The translations under genes and the position numbers were made by a program. The notes below the pieces were generated by a model that was given only the letters and a program-made list of their open reading frames with translations, was not told the origin of the DNA and made no database searches. A stretch of 64,000 bases of DNA from assembly GCA_964497515.1 (NCBI GenBank), contig CAZCCV010000002.1, positions 1 to 64,000 of the forward strand, in the 5' to 3' direction. The stretch is from CAZCCV01 sp964497515. Its GTDB lineage: Bacteria > Armatimonadota > UBA5829 > DTLH01. Positions 1 through 8,374 of this stretch are shown one piece after another (position 1 is the first letter of the stretch; each line of letters opens with the position of its first letter).

Positions 1-150
1 GTTACAAAGATAGCATAAATCACAATAAAGGGGACATTTTCCCTTTGCAAAAAAGAGGACATAGTCCCTCTGCTATAACACGTCGTATTGCAGCCGGGGC
101 TAGTGCGGATGCTGCCCACGGCGATTGGATTGCCAACAAGCGCCAGATTT
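1..150. repeat. Two adjacent REP-like dyads; no gene
   Basis: No convincing coding sequence is seen here. Two short imperfect palindromes lie side by side at about 28-47 and 51-70. The first pairs AAAGGG with CCCTTT around GACATTTT. The second pairs AGAGG with CCTCT around a GGACATAGTCC core. Both share the pattern GGGACAT...CCCT, which resembles short extragenic palindromes, but no further copy was noticed in the window. It could equally be a chance pair of dyads. Confidence 0.3.
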
Positions 151-528
151 TCAACCTTTCATTACTTCGATTTCGTAGCCGTTCGGATCGTCGATGAAGT
201 AGAACTTTCCACCTACAGGCCCGTCTTCCGGCCAAAACTCAATTCCTTGTGCCTCCCATGTTTTTCTAAACTCTTCCAGGTCTTCGACTGTAATTGCAAA
301 ATGAATCAGGTCTTCCGGCACATTGAATTGATCGTGATCGGGCGAGTATGCCAGTTCGATTTCCGTGTCATTTCCCGGCAAGGTCAGAAAGCAAAGCTGG
401 TTTCCTTGCGGTGACGCTCGTTTCTCTGACGACTGAAAGCCAAACAACTCTGTATAGAACTTGATCGACTCATCGAGGTTCTTCACTCGGATCCTTGTAT
501 GCAGGAACCGCGACTTGAACTCTGTCAT
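151..528 (-). CDS. gloA: Glyoxalase I-like VOC-family protein
   Basis: This is a single vicinal-oxygen-chelate protein of 125 aa, the normal size for lactoylglutathione lyase, which converts the methylglyoxal-glutathione hemithioacetal to S-lactoylglutathione in the cytoplasm. It opens with FLHTRIRVKNLDESIKFYT, the classic GloA beginning. The four expected metal ligands are visible: His near residue 10, Glu in TEIELAY, His in LIHFAITV and Glu in GYEIEVMK. The start is the ATG with an AAGGAG 7 bases upstream. The reading frame stays open further upstream, but that part looks non-coding. The thiol cofactor in this organism is unknown, so the exact substrate is inferred. Confidence 0.85.
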   Translation of the reverse strand: MTEFKSRFLHTRIRVKNLDESIKFYTELFGFQSSEKRASPQGNQLCFLTLPGNDTEIELAYSPDHDQFNVPEDLIHFAITVEDLEEFRKTWEAQGIEFWPEDGPVGGKFYFIDDPNGYEIEVMKG

Positions 529-559
529 AATGCACTCCTTCTCGCAAACTTTGTGGCAA

Positions 560-596
560 TAATACAAACTGAGGGAAGAGCTTGGCCCTTCCCTCA
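560..596 (-). terminator. Rho-independent terminator of pilT
   Basis: A 9-bp stem (TGAGGGAAG with CTTCCCTCA) is followed on the minus strand by a T-rich stretch (GTTTGTATTATT). It lies about 30 bases after the pilT stop and separates it from the glyoxalase gene. Confidence 0.75.
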
Positions 597-628
597 ATAA
601 TTACCCAGAATGCTTCAGGCAGCAGTAT

Positions 629-1894
629 CTATCTTCTACCCTGTTGCGGCCCGTTAGGTGGTCGCTGAGGCTGTTGCGGATAACCCTGCTGAGGCTGCTG
701 TGGGTAACCCTGCTGATGTGGCGCTTGCTGAGGTGGCCTGGCACCGCCCTGTTGCACTGGCTGCTGCCCACCTTGCTGCCCCTGCGAAGGAGCCTGGCGG
801 CGCATATAATCGGGAACTGCTTCGCCGAGTTTCTCCAGTAGCTCATCAGGTCGCTCTGCCAACCTGAGCATCTCGTCCTTTTCGATGTTGCCTTTTACAT
901 AGTGATCGAAGAGCGACGAGTCGAGGGTTTTCATACCCACTTGGCTGCCGGTCTGTATCGCCGATATGAGTCCGTGTGTCTTGCGGTCGCGGATCATATG
1001 CTGAACGGCTGGGGTACAAATCATAATCTCAAAGGCTGCCACTCTTCCGCCGCCCTTCTTCGGAAGAAGAAGCTGGGAGATAACCGCCAGAAGGTTTCCT
1101 GCCAACTGGGTTCTAATCTGTTCCTGCTGGTCGAAGGGAAAGACGTCTACAATTCGGTCTACGGTTCTCGCTGCCCCGGTTGTGTGTAGGGTCGAAAACA
1201 CTAAGTGTCCAGTCTCAGCAGCACGCACTGCCGAAGAGATTGTCGCCAGGTCTCTCATCTCACCAACGAGAATGCAGTCCGGATCCTGCCTCAGAGCTTT
1301 GATTACACCTATATCGAAGGTCGGTACGTCCATGCCAACTTCCCTTTGCGAGATAACCGATTTGTTATGGTTGTGGTAGTACTCGATGGGGTCTTCGATT
1401 GTTATGATGTGACACTCGCGGTTCTTGTTGATGTAGTCGATCATTGTGGCGAGTGTGGTGGTCTTTCCACTTCCAGTTGGCCCGGTAACCAGGATCAGCC
1501 CTCTCGGTGCAGTGCACAGTTCCTTGACGTTGTCATCTAGGCCTATCTGTTCAAAGGTCAATAGCCTGTAGGGAATGAGTCGCAAGTTCATTGCAACTGT
1601 GTTCTTCTGCATAAATATGCTGACCCTGAAACGAGCTTTGTCGCCGTATGAAAGACCGAAGTCTGCTCCACGCATTTCTTCGAGTTCGCGTAAGGCTCTT
1701 TCTGTTGCAATCTGCTTCACCATATATACAGTCTGTTCGGGAGTCAGATTGCCGTATTTCTCCAGGCGGTGCAAGCCTCCATGAAGTCTGATAGTCGGAG
1801 GATCTCCTACGACGAGATGGAGGTCTGATCCGTCGAGTTCGACGATCGTATCGAGTAGATCATATATATTGATCATTCCCTGCGCTTCTTCCAT
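629..1894 (-). CDS. pilT: Type IV pilus retraction ATPase PilT
   Basis: This is a cytoplasmic hexameric AAA+-like ATPase that powers pilus retraction. The N-terminal PAS-like domain includes DGSDLHLVVGDPP. It is followed by Walker A GPTGSGKTTT, Walker B DCILVGEMRD, the His box GHLVFSTLHTTGAARTVDRI, and a degenerate AIRNLIRE region (AVQHMIRD). The last 60 residues or so are an unusual Pro/Gln/Gly-rich tail with repeated QQGYPQQPQ, beyond the usual PilT end. The chosen ATG has GGAGGG just upstream. An upstream in-frame start would add 11 residues, and an internal ATG at residue 7 is also possible. No pilB or pilC is nearby, so it may stand alone behind its own promoter. Confidence 0.93.
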   Translation of the reverse strand: MEEAQGMINIYDLLDTIVELDGSDLHLVVGDPPTIRLHGGLHRLEKYGNLTPEQTVYMVKQIATERALRELEEMRGADFGLSYGDKARFRVSIFMQKNTVAMNLRLIPYRLLTFEQIGLDDNVKELCTAPRGLILVTGPTGSGKTTTLATMIDYINKNRECHIITIEDPIEYYHNHNKSVISQREVGMDVPTFDIGVIKALRQDPDCILVGEMRDLATISSAVRAAETGHLVFSTLHTTGAARTVDRIVDVFPFDQQEQIRTQLAGNLLAVISQLLLPKKGGGRVAAFEIMICTPAVQHMIRDRKTHGLISAIQTGSQVGMKTLDSSLFDHYVKGNIEKDEMLRLAERPDELLEKLGEAVPDYMRRQAPSQGQQGGQQPVQQGGARPPQQAPHQQGYPQQPQQGYPQQPQRPPNGPQQGRR

Positions 1895-1965
1895 TATCCC
1901 TCCACGGGCCGGACAGCAGGACGACACCTACGCCGCCGGCTTCGGTTTCGTTTACAACTGCTCGA

Positions 1966-1994
1966 AGCATAACACGGTGAGCGACCGCTGTCAA
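1966..1994 (-). promoter_or_regulatory. Sigma70-type promoter of pilT
   Basis: On the minus strand TTGACA and TATGCT are separated by 17 bases, about 70 bases before the pilT start. Confidence 0.7.
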
Positions 1995-2067
1995 CGGGTC
2001 TTGCCTTCGCTCGTGCTTTGATGTACCCTTACATTGGACAGCAATTGATCCATGGGAGGTAGAGCAA

Positions 2068-3564
2068 ATGAGGAGTACACCTATTGGACTGGTTATGCTT
2101 AATGATGAGCGTGAACACGTCCATTCGCTGAACATCCAACAGAACATGGATGTTGTCAGACGTTGGGCCGAAGTCATCAGAAAAGGTATGGTAAACCGCG
2201 ATGGCTCGGCGCCCGACGTCGTTACAGCCTCTAAAACTATCACTTCTGTCAGAGTGGCACAGGAGATGGGAGAAGAATTGTCCAAAGCAGGCTGCAAACA
2301 GCTTGTGATGTGTTACAACGTTTGGAATTTCCCGTATCTGGCGTGGCCACTGGTCAACAGTTTCGGAGCGGATACACCGATTCTCTCGCTGTCGAACAAC
2401 AACGGTGAGTATCCCGGAAACGTCGGACTGTTGGCATCGGATGGGGCGCTCAGACAAGCCGGGCGCAAAACACACCGTATAGTAGGCGACATTGACGACC
2501 CTGTGACCCAGGCGAACGTATTCGATTGGCTGAGAGCTTCGCAGGCGGTCACCACGATGAAAAACGAAGTGTTTGGGCTCTACGGTGGCCACTCTATGGG
2601 TATGGAGACGGGATTCTTCCATCTTACACCCACTGTCAAGGCCATCGGCACTAACTGCTACCAGATCGACCAGCTATGGCTTGTCGAAAAGATGAAAACA
2701 GTCCCCGAGAAGGAAGTCGAAGCAGGCTTGGCCTGGCTTAAGGACCTTCTGGGCGACAGACTGCTCTTCGATGGAAAAATGCTGACTCCTGAGACCCTCA
2801 AAACCCAGATTAGGCTCTACCTGGCGATGCAGATGGTCAATGAAGAGCAGGGATTCGATTTCTGCGGCTTGAAAGGCCAGAGAGAACTGTCCGAATACGT
2901 CTGCCTGGGCGATGTAGCTGAAATGATGCTGAACGACCCATACGATTGGCGCGGACCGAAAGAACCTACGGTATGCGCTACCGAGGCCGACGCCAACGCG
3001 GCTATTACAATGCAGGCGCTCAAATACATCACTGGTGGGCTGCCGACGCTCTTCATGGATGTCAGATTGTATCATCCCGAACTCGACATTTGGGACTGGT
3101 GCAACTCTGGCAACCACTCGTCGTGGTACGCCCGAAGAAGCTGGGATGCCAAAGAGAACTTCAAATCGATTACGTTCCATCCGGCTCTTGAACTCTACTT
3201 CAAGGCGGGTGGGGCATCGGTGGAGTTCGATGCAGCTCCTGGTGAGATGACCTTTGCACGTCTGGGGCTTTGGGATGAGAAGCCGTATATGGTTATTGTT
3301 CCGGGAGAAGTTGCGGAGCTCTCTAAAGAGGATCGCAAGTTGCTGAATGCACAGACCGACCCGACGTGGCCGCACGTTCACGCCAGGCTTAAGTGTACAT
3401 TCGACGACTTCCTTGCTACGTTCCCGGCTAACCACGCTCAAGGCGTATACGGTAATACGGTTCGCTCACTCAACTACTACTGCGAAATCGCAGGAATCAC
3501 GCCGGTGATTCTTGGTGGAGCAGGTGAAAAGCGCATCAAGCCAATCTGGGAGCGAGTAGTGTAA
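2068..3564 (+). CDS. L-fucose/L-arabinose isomerase-family protein
   Basis: This is a 498-aa protein of the FucI/AraA-type isomerase fold, about 90 residues shorter than E. coli FucI. Family-typical blocks are visible: CATEADANAAITMQ near residue 305, carrying the metal-binding Glu, and TLFMDVRLYHPELDIWDW near residue 330, carrying the metal-binding Asp. His residues near GNHSSW may also serve. Such enzymes interconvert aldoses and ketoses using a divalent metal. The real substrate cannot be read from the sequence. GGAGGT lies 8 bases before the ATG. The next gene, a GH4 glycosidase, begins one base after this stop, so the two probably act in one sugar-release and isomerization pathway. Confidence 0.8.
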   Translation: MRSTPIGLVMLNDEREHVHSLNIQQNMDVVRRWAEVIRKGMVNRDGSAPDVVTASKTITSVRVAQEMGEELSKAGCKQLVMCYNVWNFPYLAWPLVNSFGADTPILSLSNNNGEYPGNVGLLASDGALRQAGRKTHRIVGDIDDPVTQANVFDWLRASQAVTTMKNEVFGLYGGHSMGMETGFFHLTPTVKAIGTNCYQIDQLWLVEKMKTVPEKEVEAGLAWLKDLLGDRLLFDGKMLTPETLKTQIRLYLAMQMVNEEQGFDFCGLKGQRELSEYVCLGDVAEMMLNDPYDWRGPKEPTVCATEADANAAITMQALKYITGGLPTLFMDVRLYHPELDIWDWCNSGNHSSWYARRSWDAKENFKSITFHPALELYFKAGGASVEFDAAPGEMTFARLGLWDEKPYMVIVPGEVAELSKEDRKLLNAQTDPTWPHVHARLKCTFDDFLATFPANHAQGVYGNTVRSLNYYCEIAGITPVILGGAGEKRIKPIWERVV

Positions 3565-3565
3565 G

Positions 3566-4876
3566 ATGCCGAAAATAGCGATGATTGGTGCAGGGAGCGT
3601 CATTTTTTCGCGCAACCTGTGCGGTGATATTCTGTCGTTTGCGGAGCTCGGTGAGTCTGAAATCGCACTAATGGATATAGACGAGGAAAGACTCGAGCTT
3701 GCGGAGGTAATGGCGAAACGGGCAGCAGATTATGTGTGTGCTGCTCCGAAAATCAAGGCTTATACCGACCGCAAGGCCGCACTCGATGGCGCTGACTACG
3801 TCATCAATATGATTCAAGTAGGTGGCTATGATCCCTGCACCATCATCGACTTTGAGATTCCCAAAAAGTATGGGCTGAGGCAGACGATTGGCGATACATT
3901 GGGTATCGGTGGAATATTCCGAGCTCTCCGCACTGCTCCGGTGTTATTGGACATTTGCAGAGACATCGAAAACCTGTGCCCGGATGCGTGGCTGCTCAAC
4001 TATGTGAATCCGATGGCTATCAATACTGCAGTGATTCTAAGGGGGTTTGATATTAAGACCGTTGGCCTCTGCCATGGCATTCAAAGCTCGGTGGACTGGC
4101 TCGCATCTGTTCTTAACGTTCCGAAGAAAGAACTCCAGTTCCTCGCTGCTGGCGTGAACCATATGGCGTTCTTCCTCACTCTTGAACACTTCGGTGTCGA
4201 TCTCTATCCAAGACTGAAGGAGCTCGCTGCGGATCCGGATAGCGAGTTTTCGAAGCGCGATCCGGTGCGTGTCGAAATGTTGCGCCGCTTTGGTTACTAC
4301 GGAGGCGAATCAAGCGAGCACACCGCGGAGTATGTTCCGTATTTCATTCGTCGCAACAACCCAGAGCTTATCGAGCGGTTTCGTATTCCGCTCGATGAAT
4401 ATCTATCATCCTCTAAGGAACACGTAGAGTGGTGGAAACGGATGCGGCGTGAAATGATGGAAAGCAGCGAACCGTTGGAGCACCGCCGATCTGAAGAGTA
4501 TTGCTCGTATGTAATCCACTCCATTGAGGCAGGGACTCCCAGAGTCATTTATGGGAACGTGCTGAATAATGGTTCGGTTACCAATCTTCCAGCCGGTCAG
4601 TGCGTGGAAGTCCCTTGCCTTGTGGATGCAAACGGCGTCACTCCAACGATCGTCGGAGAGCTTCCTCCACAGGTCGCAGCTTTGATCAGAACCCAAATCA
4701 ATGTGCAGCATCTAATAGTTGAAGCGATACTGACTGGCAAGAAAGAGCACGTATACCACGCTGCAATGCTTGATCCTCGCACTTCGGCAGAACTGACCAT
4801 AGATGAGACCTGTGCGCTTGTTGATGATATGTTTCAAGCACACGGTGACTGGTTATCGTCTATAAACTGGAAATAG
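3566..4876 (+). CDS. GH4-family NAD-dependent glycosidase (MelA/LplD-like)
   Basis: The protein is 436 aa, the usual length for glycoside hydrolase family 4. These cytoplasmic enzymes use NAD+ and Mn2+ in an oxidation-elimination mechanism. The N-terminal Rossmann start is KIAMIGAGSVIFSRNL. LLNYVNPMAI, the metal-ligand block GLCHGIQSS with Cys and His, and GVNHMAFF with a further His ligand all follow in order, and HTAEYVPYFIRR matches the MelA/alpha-galacturonidase branch. The start ATG sits one base after the isomerase stop, indicating translational coupling. Alpha-galactosidase and alpha-galacturonidase activities cannot be separated by eye. Confidence 0.88.
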   Translation: MPKIAMIGAGSVIFSRNLCGDILSFAELGESEIALMDIDEERLELAEVMAKRAADYVCAAPKIKAYTDRKAALDGADYVINMIQVGGYDPCTIIDFEIPKKYGLRQTIGDTLGIGGIFRALRTAPVLLDICRDIENLCPDAWLLNYVNPMAINTAVILRGFDIKTVGLCHGIQSSVDWLASVLNVPKKELQFLAAGVNHMAFFLTLEHFGVDLYPRLKELAADPDSEFSKRDPVRVEMLRRFGYYGGESSEHTAEYVPYFIRRNNPELIERFRIPLDEYLSSSKEHVEWWKRMRREMMESSEPLEHRRSEEYCSYVIHSIEAGTPRVIYGNVLNNGSVTNLPAGQCVEVPCLVDANGVTPTIVGELPPQVAALIRTQINVQHLIVEAILTGKKEHVYHAAMLDPRTSAELTIDETCALVDDMFQAHGDWLSSINWK

Positions 4877-4936
4877 TCCCACGCGCTGACCGCGTATCAG
4901 TTTAAACGACCGTCTGTTGCGAATCTCCATTAACGG

Positions 4937-5320
4937 CTATTTGTCGATAGCGATGGCATCGATTTCCACTCGAACCCTCTTAGGCAGCGCTGCCACCTGC
5001 ACTGTCGCTCTCGCTGGCGGGTCAGATTCAAAATACTTCCCGTAGACCTCATTGACCTTCGCAAAATCCGACATATCAGCGAGATATATAGTAGTCTTTA
5101 CAATCTGCTCCAGTCCAACACCGGCTGCTTCGAGTACAGCCTTCAGATTGTCCATTGCTCGTATAGTCTCGCGTTCGATATTGCCGGAGTCTATTCTGCC
5201 GGTTTCGGGTTCAAGAGGAATCTGACCTGATACAAAAATGAATCCATTTGCTTTCACCGCCTGAGAGTATGGCCCAATCGCTTGCGGTGCTGTTGAGGTT
5301 TGAACAATTTCCTTAGACAT
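4937..5320 (-). CDS. ridA: RidA-family enamine/imine deaminase
   Basis: This is a 127-aa YjgF/YER057c/UK114 protein, normal for the family. RidA trimers hydrolyse reactive enamines such as 2-aminoacrylate. Family motifs are IGPYSQAVKANGFIFVSGQIPL near the N-terminus, a central TTIYLADMSDF, and PARATVQVAALPK with the substrate-binding Arg, followed by VRVEIDAIA. The ATG has an ideal AAGGAG. It lies 66 bases downstream of mutS on the same strand and may share its transcript. Confidence 0.93.
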   Translation of the reverse strand: MSKEIVQTSTAPQAIGPYSQAVKANGFIFVSGQIPLEPETGRIDSGNIERETIRAMDNLKAVLEAAGVGLEQIVKTTIYLADMSDFAKVNEVYGKYFESDPPARATVQVAALPKRVRVEIDAIAIDK

Positions 5321-5386
5321 GCTTATACTCCTTCTGTCTTATAGAAAACAATTGCTATAAAAGGCTCTCGGTAAAACTGACTCCTA

Positions 5387-7996
5387 CTATTTGCCGTCCT
5401 TCACCTTCCGCTGCATCTCATCCAGCTTGACGAGTGCTTCTATCGGGGACATCGTCGCTAAGTCCATATGCTCGATTTCATCAACTACGGGATGTTTTTC
5501 GCCCTCAAAGAGTGTCATCTGCAGACGTTCTGTTTTGGATGAGACACTCTCTTTCTTATCCACCAGGTTGCCTGCGGCACCGTTCTTCTCAAGCTCGGCG
5601 AGTATTTCAGTTGCGCGGAGGATTACTTCCTGAGGAAGCCCTGCAAGCCTGCCGACTTCGATTCCGTAGCTCCTGTCGGTTCCGCCCGGCATTATTTTCC
5701 TCAGCCAGACAATTCTGTCGGCCTCTTCTTTTACAGCTATGCGATAATTCTTTACTCCACGTTGCTGCTTTTCGAGTTCGTTAAGATGATGATAGTGCGT
5801 GGCAAAGAGCGTTTTAGCACCGATGGAGACAATCTGTTCCGCCACAGCCCAGGCGATCGAGAGGCCATCGTATGTGGAGGTTCCGCGCCCAATTTCATCG
5901 AGCACAATGAGGCTCCGGCCAGTTGCGTTGTTCAGTATGCTGGCCGTCTCGTTCATCTCTACCATAAAGGTGCTCTGTCCACTCGCGAGTTCATCGTGCG
6001 CGCCGACTCTGGTGAATATTCGGTCGACAACGCCTATTTTGGCTTCATCTGCCGGCACAAAGCATCCTATTTGTGCCATAAGCACAATTAGCGCTACCTG
6101 ACGCAGATATGTGGACTTTCCCGCCATATTTGGGCCAGTGATAATCAGCAGTTGGTCTTTGTCGCAGTTTAAGAGTGTATCGTTTGGTACGAATCGGTCT
6201 TCCACTAGTGAGAGCTCGACCACGGGATGCCGACCATTGCGGATGATAATTTCTTCAGAATCGTCCACTACCGGTCGGATATACGCATTAGAAGCTGAGA
6301 CTTCGGCCATTGACGACAGAACGTCGAGGCTCGAGACTACCTTCGCCACCCGTCCAACACTTCTGGCTTCGTCGGCCACCTTTTCGCGGACTTCCGTGAA
6401 TAAACGGTACTCCATAGCAACCGCTTTTTCGTCGGCTCCAAGCACTCTCGCTTCGTATTCTTTTAATTCGGGAGTTATGTAGCGCTCAGCGTTTACGGTT
6501 GTCTGTTTGCGAATGTAGTTTTCCGGTACCAACTTCTGATTTGCTTTCGATACTTCTATGTAGTATCCGAATACGCTGTTGTAGCCCACCTTGAGCGTCT
6601 TTACACCGGTTCGCACGCGTTCTGCAGCTTCCAGACTTGCGATCCAGTCTCGGCCGTCAGTGGCAGCACTTCGTAAGGTATCGAGCTCCTCATTCAGCCC
6701 TTTTCGTATAATTCCGCCTTCTCGTACCGATTGCGGCGGATCGTCGACAATCGCTTCTCTTATGATGTTGGTAATGTGTTCCAACGTATCTATTTCGCTC
6801 GCGAGTTTGGAGAGCAGTGGAGACTTCGCTTGAGCTATAGTGCTCTTTATGCCAGGCAGGACTTCCAGCGATGCAGCTAGTCCCACCAAATCGCGCGCGT
6901 TGGCGTTTCCGATGACGATACGGCTCATCAGCCGTTCCATATCTTGAACACCCGACAGTATATCTCTTAGTTCGCCACGGAGAATAGCGTTGCGATAGAG
7001 CTCTTCTGTAGCGTCAAGCCGTGCGTTTATGGAGGGGACATCCAGAAGTGGTTGGTCGAGCCATTTGCGGATCAACCGTCCGCCCATGGATGTTTTTGTT
7101 TTGTCCAGAACTGAAAGCAGACTTTTTCCTTTTCCTTCAGCAGATATTGAGCTTACCAGTTCTAGGTTCCTGCGTGCTGGTGGATCGAGAACCATAAACC
7201 CAGCAGTGGAGTATGTAGAAATAGATGATACGTGCTGTAATGCCGGTGCGTTGGTGCGCTTGAGGTAACTGAGTATCATTGCGGCTGCTTCAAGACCCGT
7301 AGTCATATCTTCGCAACCGAAGCCCCTCAGCGATGCTGTGCCGAAATGCGCTGAAAGCTGCTCCTTGGCCGAGCGGACAAGCGGGCCATCCTCTTCAAAC
7401 TGCGTAACGTAGCCGCCGGAGGCTTGTCTGACACGTTCCTCCAAGTCCTGGTCGATTTCCCGTATCAGGCACTCTGCAGGCATTAGTCGTGACAGTTCCT
7501 CGTTTATTCTCGGAATCAAGTCGCGGCCACATAGTTCAGTTACTAAAAACTCACCCGTCGAGATGTCTACTACAGCGAGTCCAGCGCACTCTTCACCAGG
7601 TATACAGGCTGCCAGATAGTTGTTCGACTTGGCACTTAGCATGCCATCTTCAACGAGCGTTCCAGGGGTCACTACGCGTGTTACATCGCGCTTGACGAGG
7701 CCTTTTGCTTGTTTTGCGTCTTCTACCTGATCGCATATTGCCACTCTATGGCCACGTGAGATCAAACGTGAGATGTAGCGTTCAACGGAGTGAAATGGCA
7801 CGCCGCACATAGGCATCTTTCCGGATGCCCCTGCGTCTCGTGATGTGAGAACTATCTCGAGCTCCCGCGATGCAATCACTGCGTCGTCTCCGAACATCTC
7901 GTAGAAGTCCCCAAGTCGGAACATCAAAATGACATCCGGATACTCTGCCTTGATCGACTTGTATTGGGCGAGCATTGGTGTGAGTTTGGCGGCCAT
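5387..7996 (-). CDS. mutS: DNA mismatch repair protein MutS
   Basis: This is a full-length MutS of 869 aa that binds mismatches and signals through its ATPase. The mismatch-wedging Phe-X-Glu is in LGDFYEMF near residue 35. The connector and lever domains follow, then the ATPase with Walker A GPNMAGKSTYLRQ, Walker B LIVLDEIGRGTSTYDG and the FATHYH block. The ATG chosen gives the family-typical opening MAAKLTPMLAQY. An in-frame TTG eight codons upstream is less typical, and neither start has a nearby SD. A strong promoter and a GC-rich hairpin lie upstream. mutL is not adjacent. Confidence 0.96.
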   Translation of the reverse strand: MAAKLTPMLAQYKSIKAEYPDVILMFRLGDFYEMFGDDAVIASRELEIVLTSRDAGASGKMPMCGVPFHSVERYISRLISRGHRVAICDQVEDAKQAKGLVKRDVTRVVTPGTLVEDGMLSAKSNNYLAACIPGEECAGLAVVDISTGEFLVTELCGRDLIPRINEELSRLMPAECLIREIDQDLEERVRQASGGYVTQFEEDGPLVRSAKEQLSAHFGTASLRGFGCEDMTTGLEAAAMILSYLKRTNAPALQHVSSISTYSTAGFMVLDPPARRNLELVSSISAEGKGKSLLSVLDKTKTSMGGRLIRKWLDQPLLDVPSINARLDATEELYRNAILRGELRDILSGVQDMERLMSRIVIGNANARDLVGLAASLEVLPGIKSTIAQAKSPLLSKLASEIDTLEHITNIIREAIVDDPPQSVREGGIIRKGLNEELDTLRSAATDGRDWIASLEAAERVRTGVKTLKVGYNSVFGYYIEVSKANQKLVPENYIRKQTTVNAERYITPELKEYEARVLGADEKAVAMEYRLFTEVREKVADEARSVGRVAKVVSSLDVLSSMAEVSASNAYIRPVVDDSEEIIIRNGRHPVVELSLVEDRFVPNDTLLNCDKDQLLIITGPNMAGKSTYLRQVALIVLMAQIGCFVPADEAKIGVVDRIFTRVGAHDELASGQSTFMVEMNETASILNNATGRSLIVLDEIGRGTSTYDGLSIAWAVAEQIVSIGAKTLFATHYHHLNELEKQQRGVKNYRIAVKEEADRIVWLRKIMPGGTDRSYGIEVGRLAGLPQEVILRATEILAELEKNGAAGNLVDKKESVSSKTERLQMTLFEGEKHPVVDEIEHMDLATMSPIEALVKLDEMQRKVKDGK

Positions 7997-8026
7997 GTGA
8001 TGTGCAATAACCCGAAACAAACAAAT

Positions 8027-8046
8027 GAGGAGGAGACTTGCTCCTC
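8027..8046 (-). promoter_or_regulatory. Hairpin in the mutS leader with an SD-like arm
   Basis: In the mutS mRNA leader GGAGGAG pairs perfectly with CTCCTCC across a 5-base loop, about 30 bases upstream of the ATG. The SD-like arm is buried in the stem. No clear U tract follows, so it is not an obvious terminator. Confidence 0.5.
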
Positions 8047-8066
8047 CCCGGCGAAAATACTAGCAT

Positions 8067-8095
8067 ATTATAACATCAAAGGCATCCCTAGCCAA
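8067..8095 (-). promoter_or_regulatory. Sigma70-type promoter of mutS
   Basis: On the minus strand TTGGCT and a perfect TATAAT are 17 bases apart. The predicted transcript starts about 15 bases before the leader hairpin. Confidence 0.75.
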
Positions 8096-8127
8096 GCGAC
8101 GGTTCTGTGAAAATCGGGTCAAAGCAC

Positions 8128-8157
8128 TTGACATACGGGCGGATATGCGGCTATAAG
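8128..8157 (+). promoter_or_regulatory. Promoter of the prepilin leader RNA
   Basis: TTGACA and TATAAG are 18 bases apart. Transcription would begin near 8164, leaving an untranslated leader of about 210 nt before the prepilin-like gene. It is back to back with the mutS promoter. Confidence 0.65.
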
Positions 8158-8175
8158 TGTATGTGGGAATGGCTG

Positions 8176-8330
8176 GCGACGAATCCGTTTGCCGCAAAGC
8201 TGGTGTCCAACTGTACTATGCGGCAGTAGTAGAGTGTCAAAGCCGATTTGTATGAGCTCCCGACGATCAAGGTCTTGGTCAGCGGACTAACAGTGTGGTT
8301 AGGGAGCCAGAGGATAGGGGATTTCGTCGC
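8176..8330 (+). ncRNA. Candidate structured leader RNA, unknown class
   Basis: A long-range stem closes a domain of about 155 nt. GCGACGAA (8176-8183) pairs with TTCGTCGC (8323-8330), and TCC pairs with GGA after a one-base bulge. Inside are GCCGCA/TGCGGC (8191-8196 with 8219-8224) and a second arm, GCTCCC/GGGAGC (8256-8261 with 8302-8307). The second arm itself encloses GATCAAG/CTTGGTC (8265-8280) and TAAC/GTTA (8288-8301). The nesting is consistent, so this looks like a folded element such as a riboswitch. I could not match it to a known class. No coding frame of note occupies the interval between mutS and the prepilin gene. Confidence 0.45.
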
Positions 8331-8374
8331 GTCTTAGGTTAGGCACGAATCTGAACCTTTGGGGGCTGGAATAC

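Noticed and set aside
2029..3441. Two minus-strand open frames opposite the isomerase gene
   Set aside because: They mirror codon structure of the strong plus-strand gene and show no protein motif.
7997..8020. TTG start of mutS eight codons upstream
   Set aside because: It has no SD, and the ATG gives the family-typical N-terminus.
8164..8230. c-di-GMP-I (GEMM) riboswitch before the prepilin gene
   Set aside because: A short GCCGCAAAGC string recalls the class, but the GGCAAACC and closing elements are absent.
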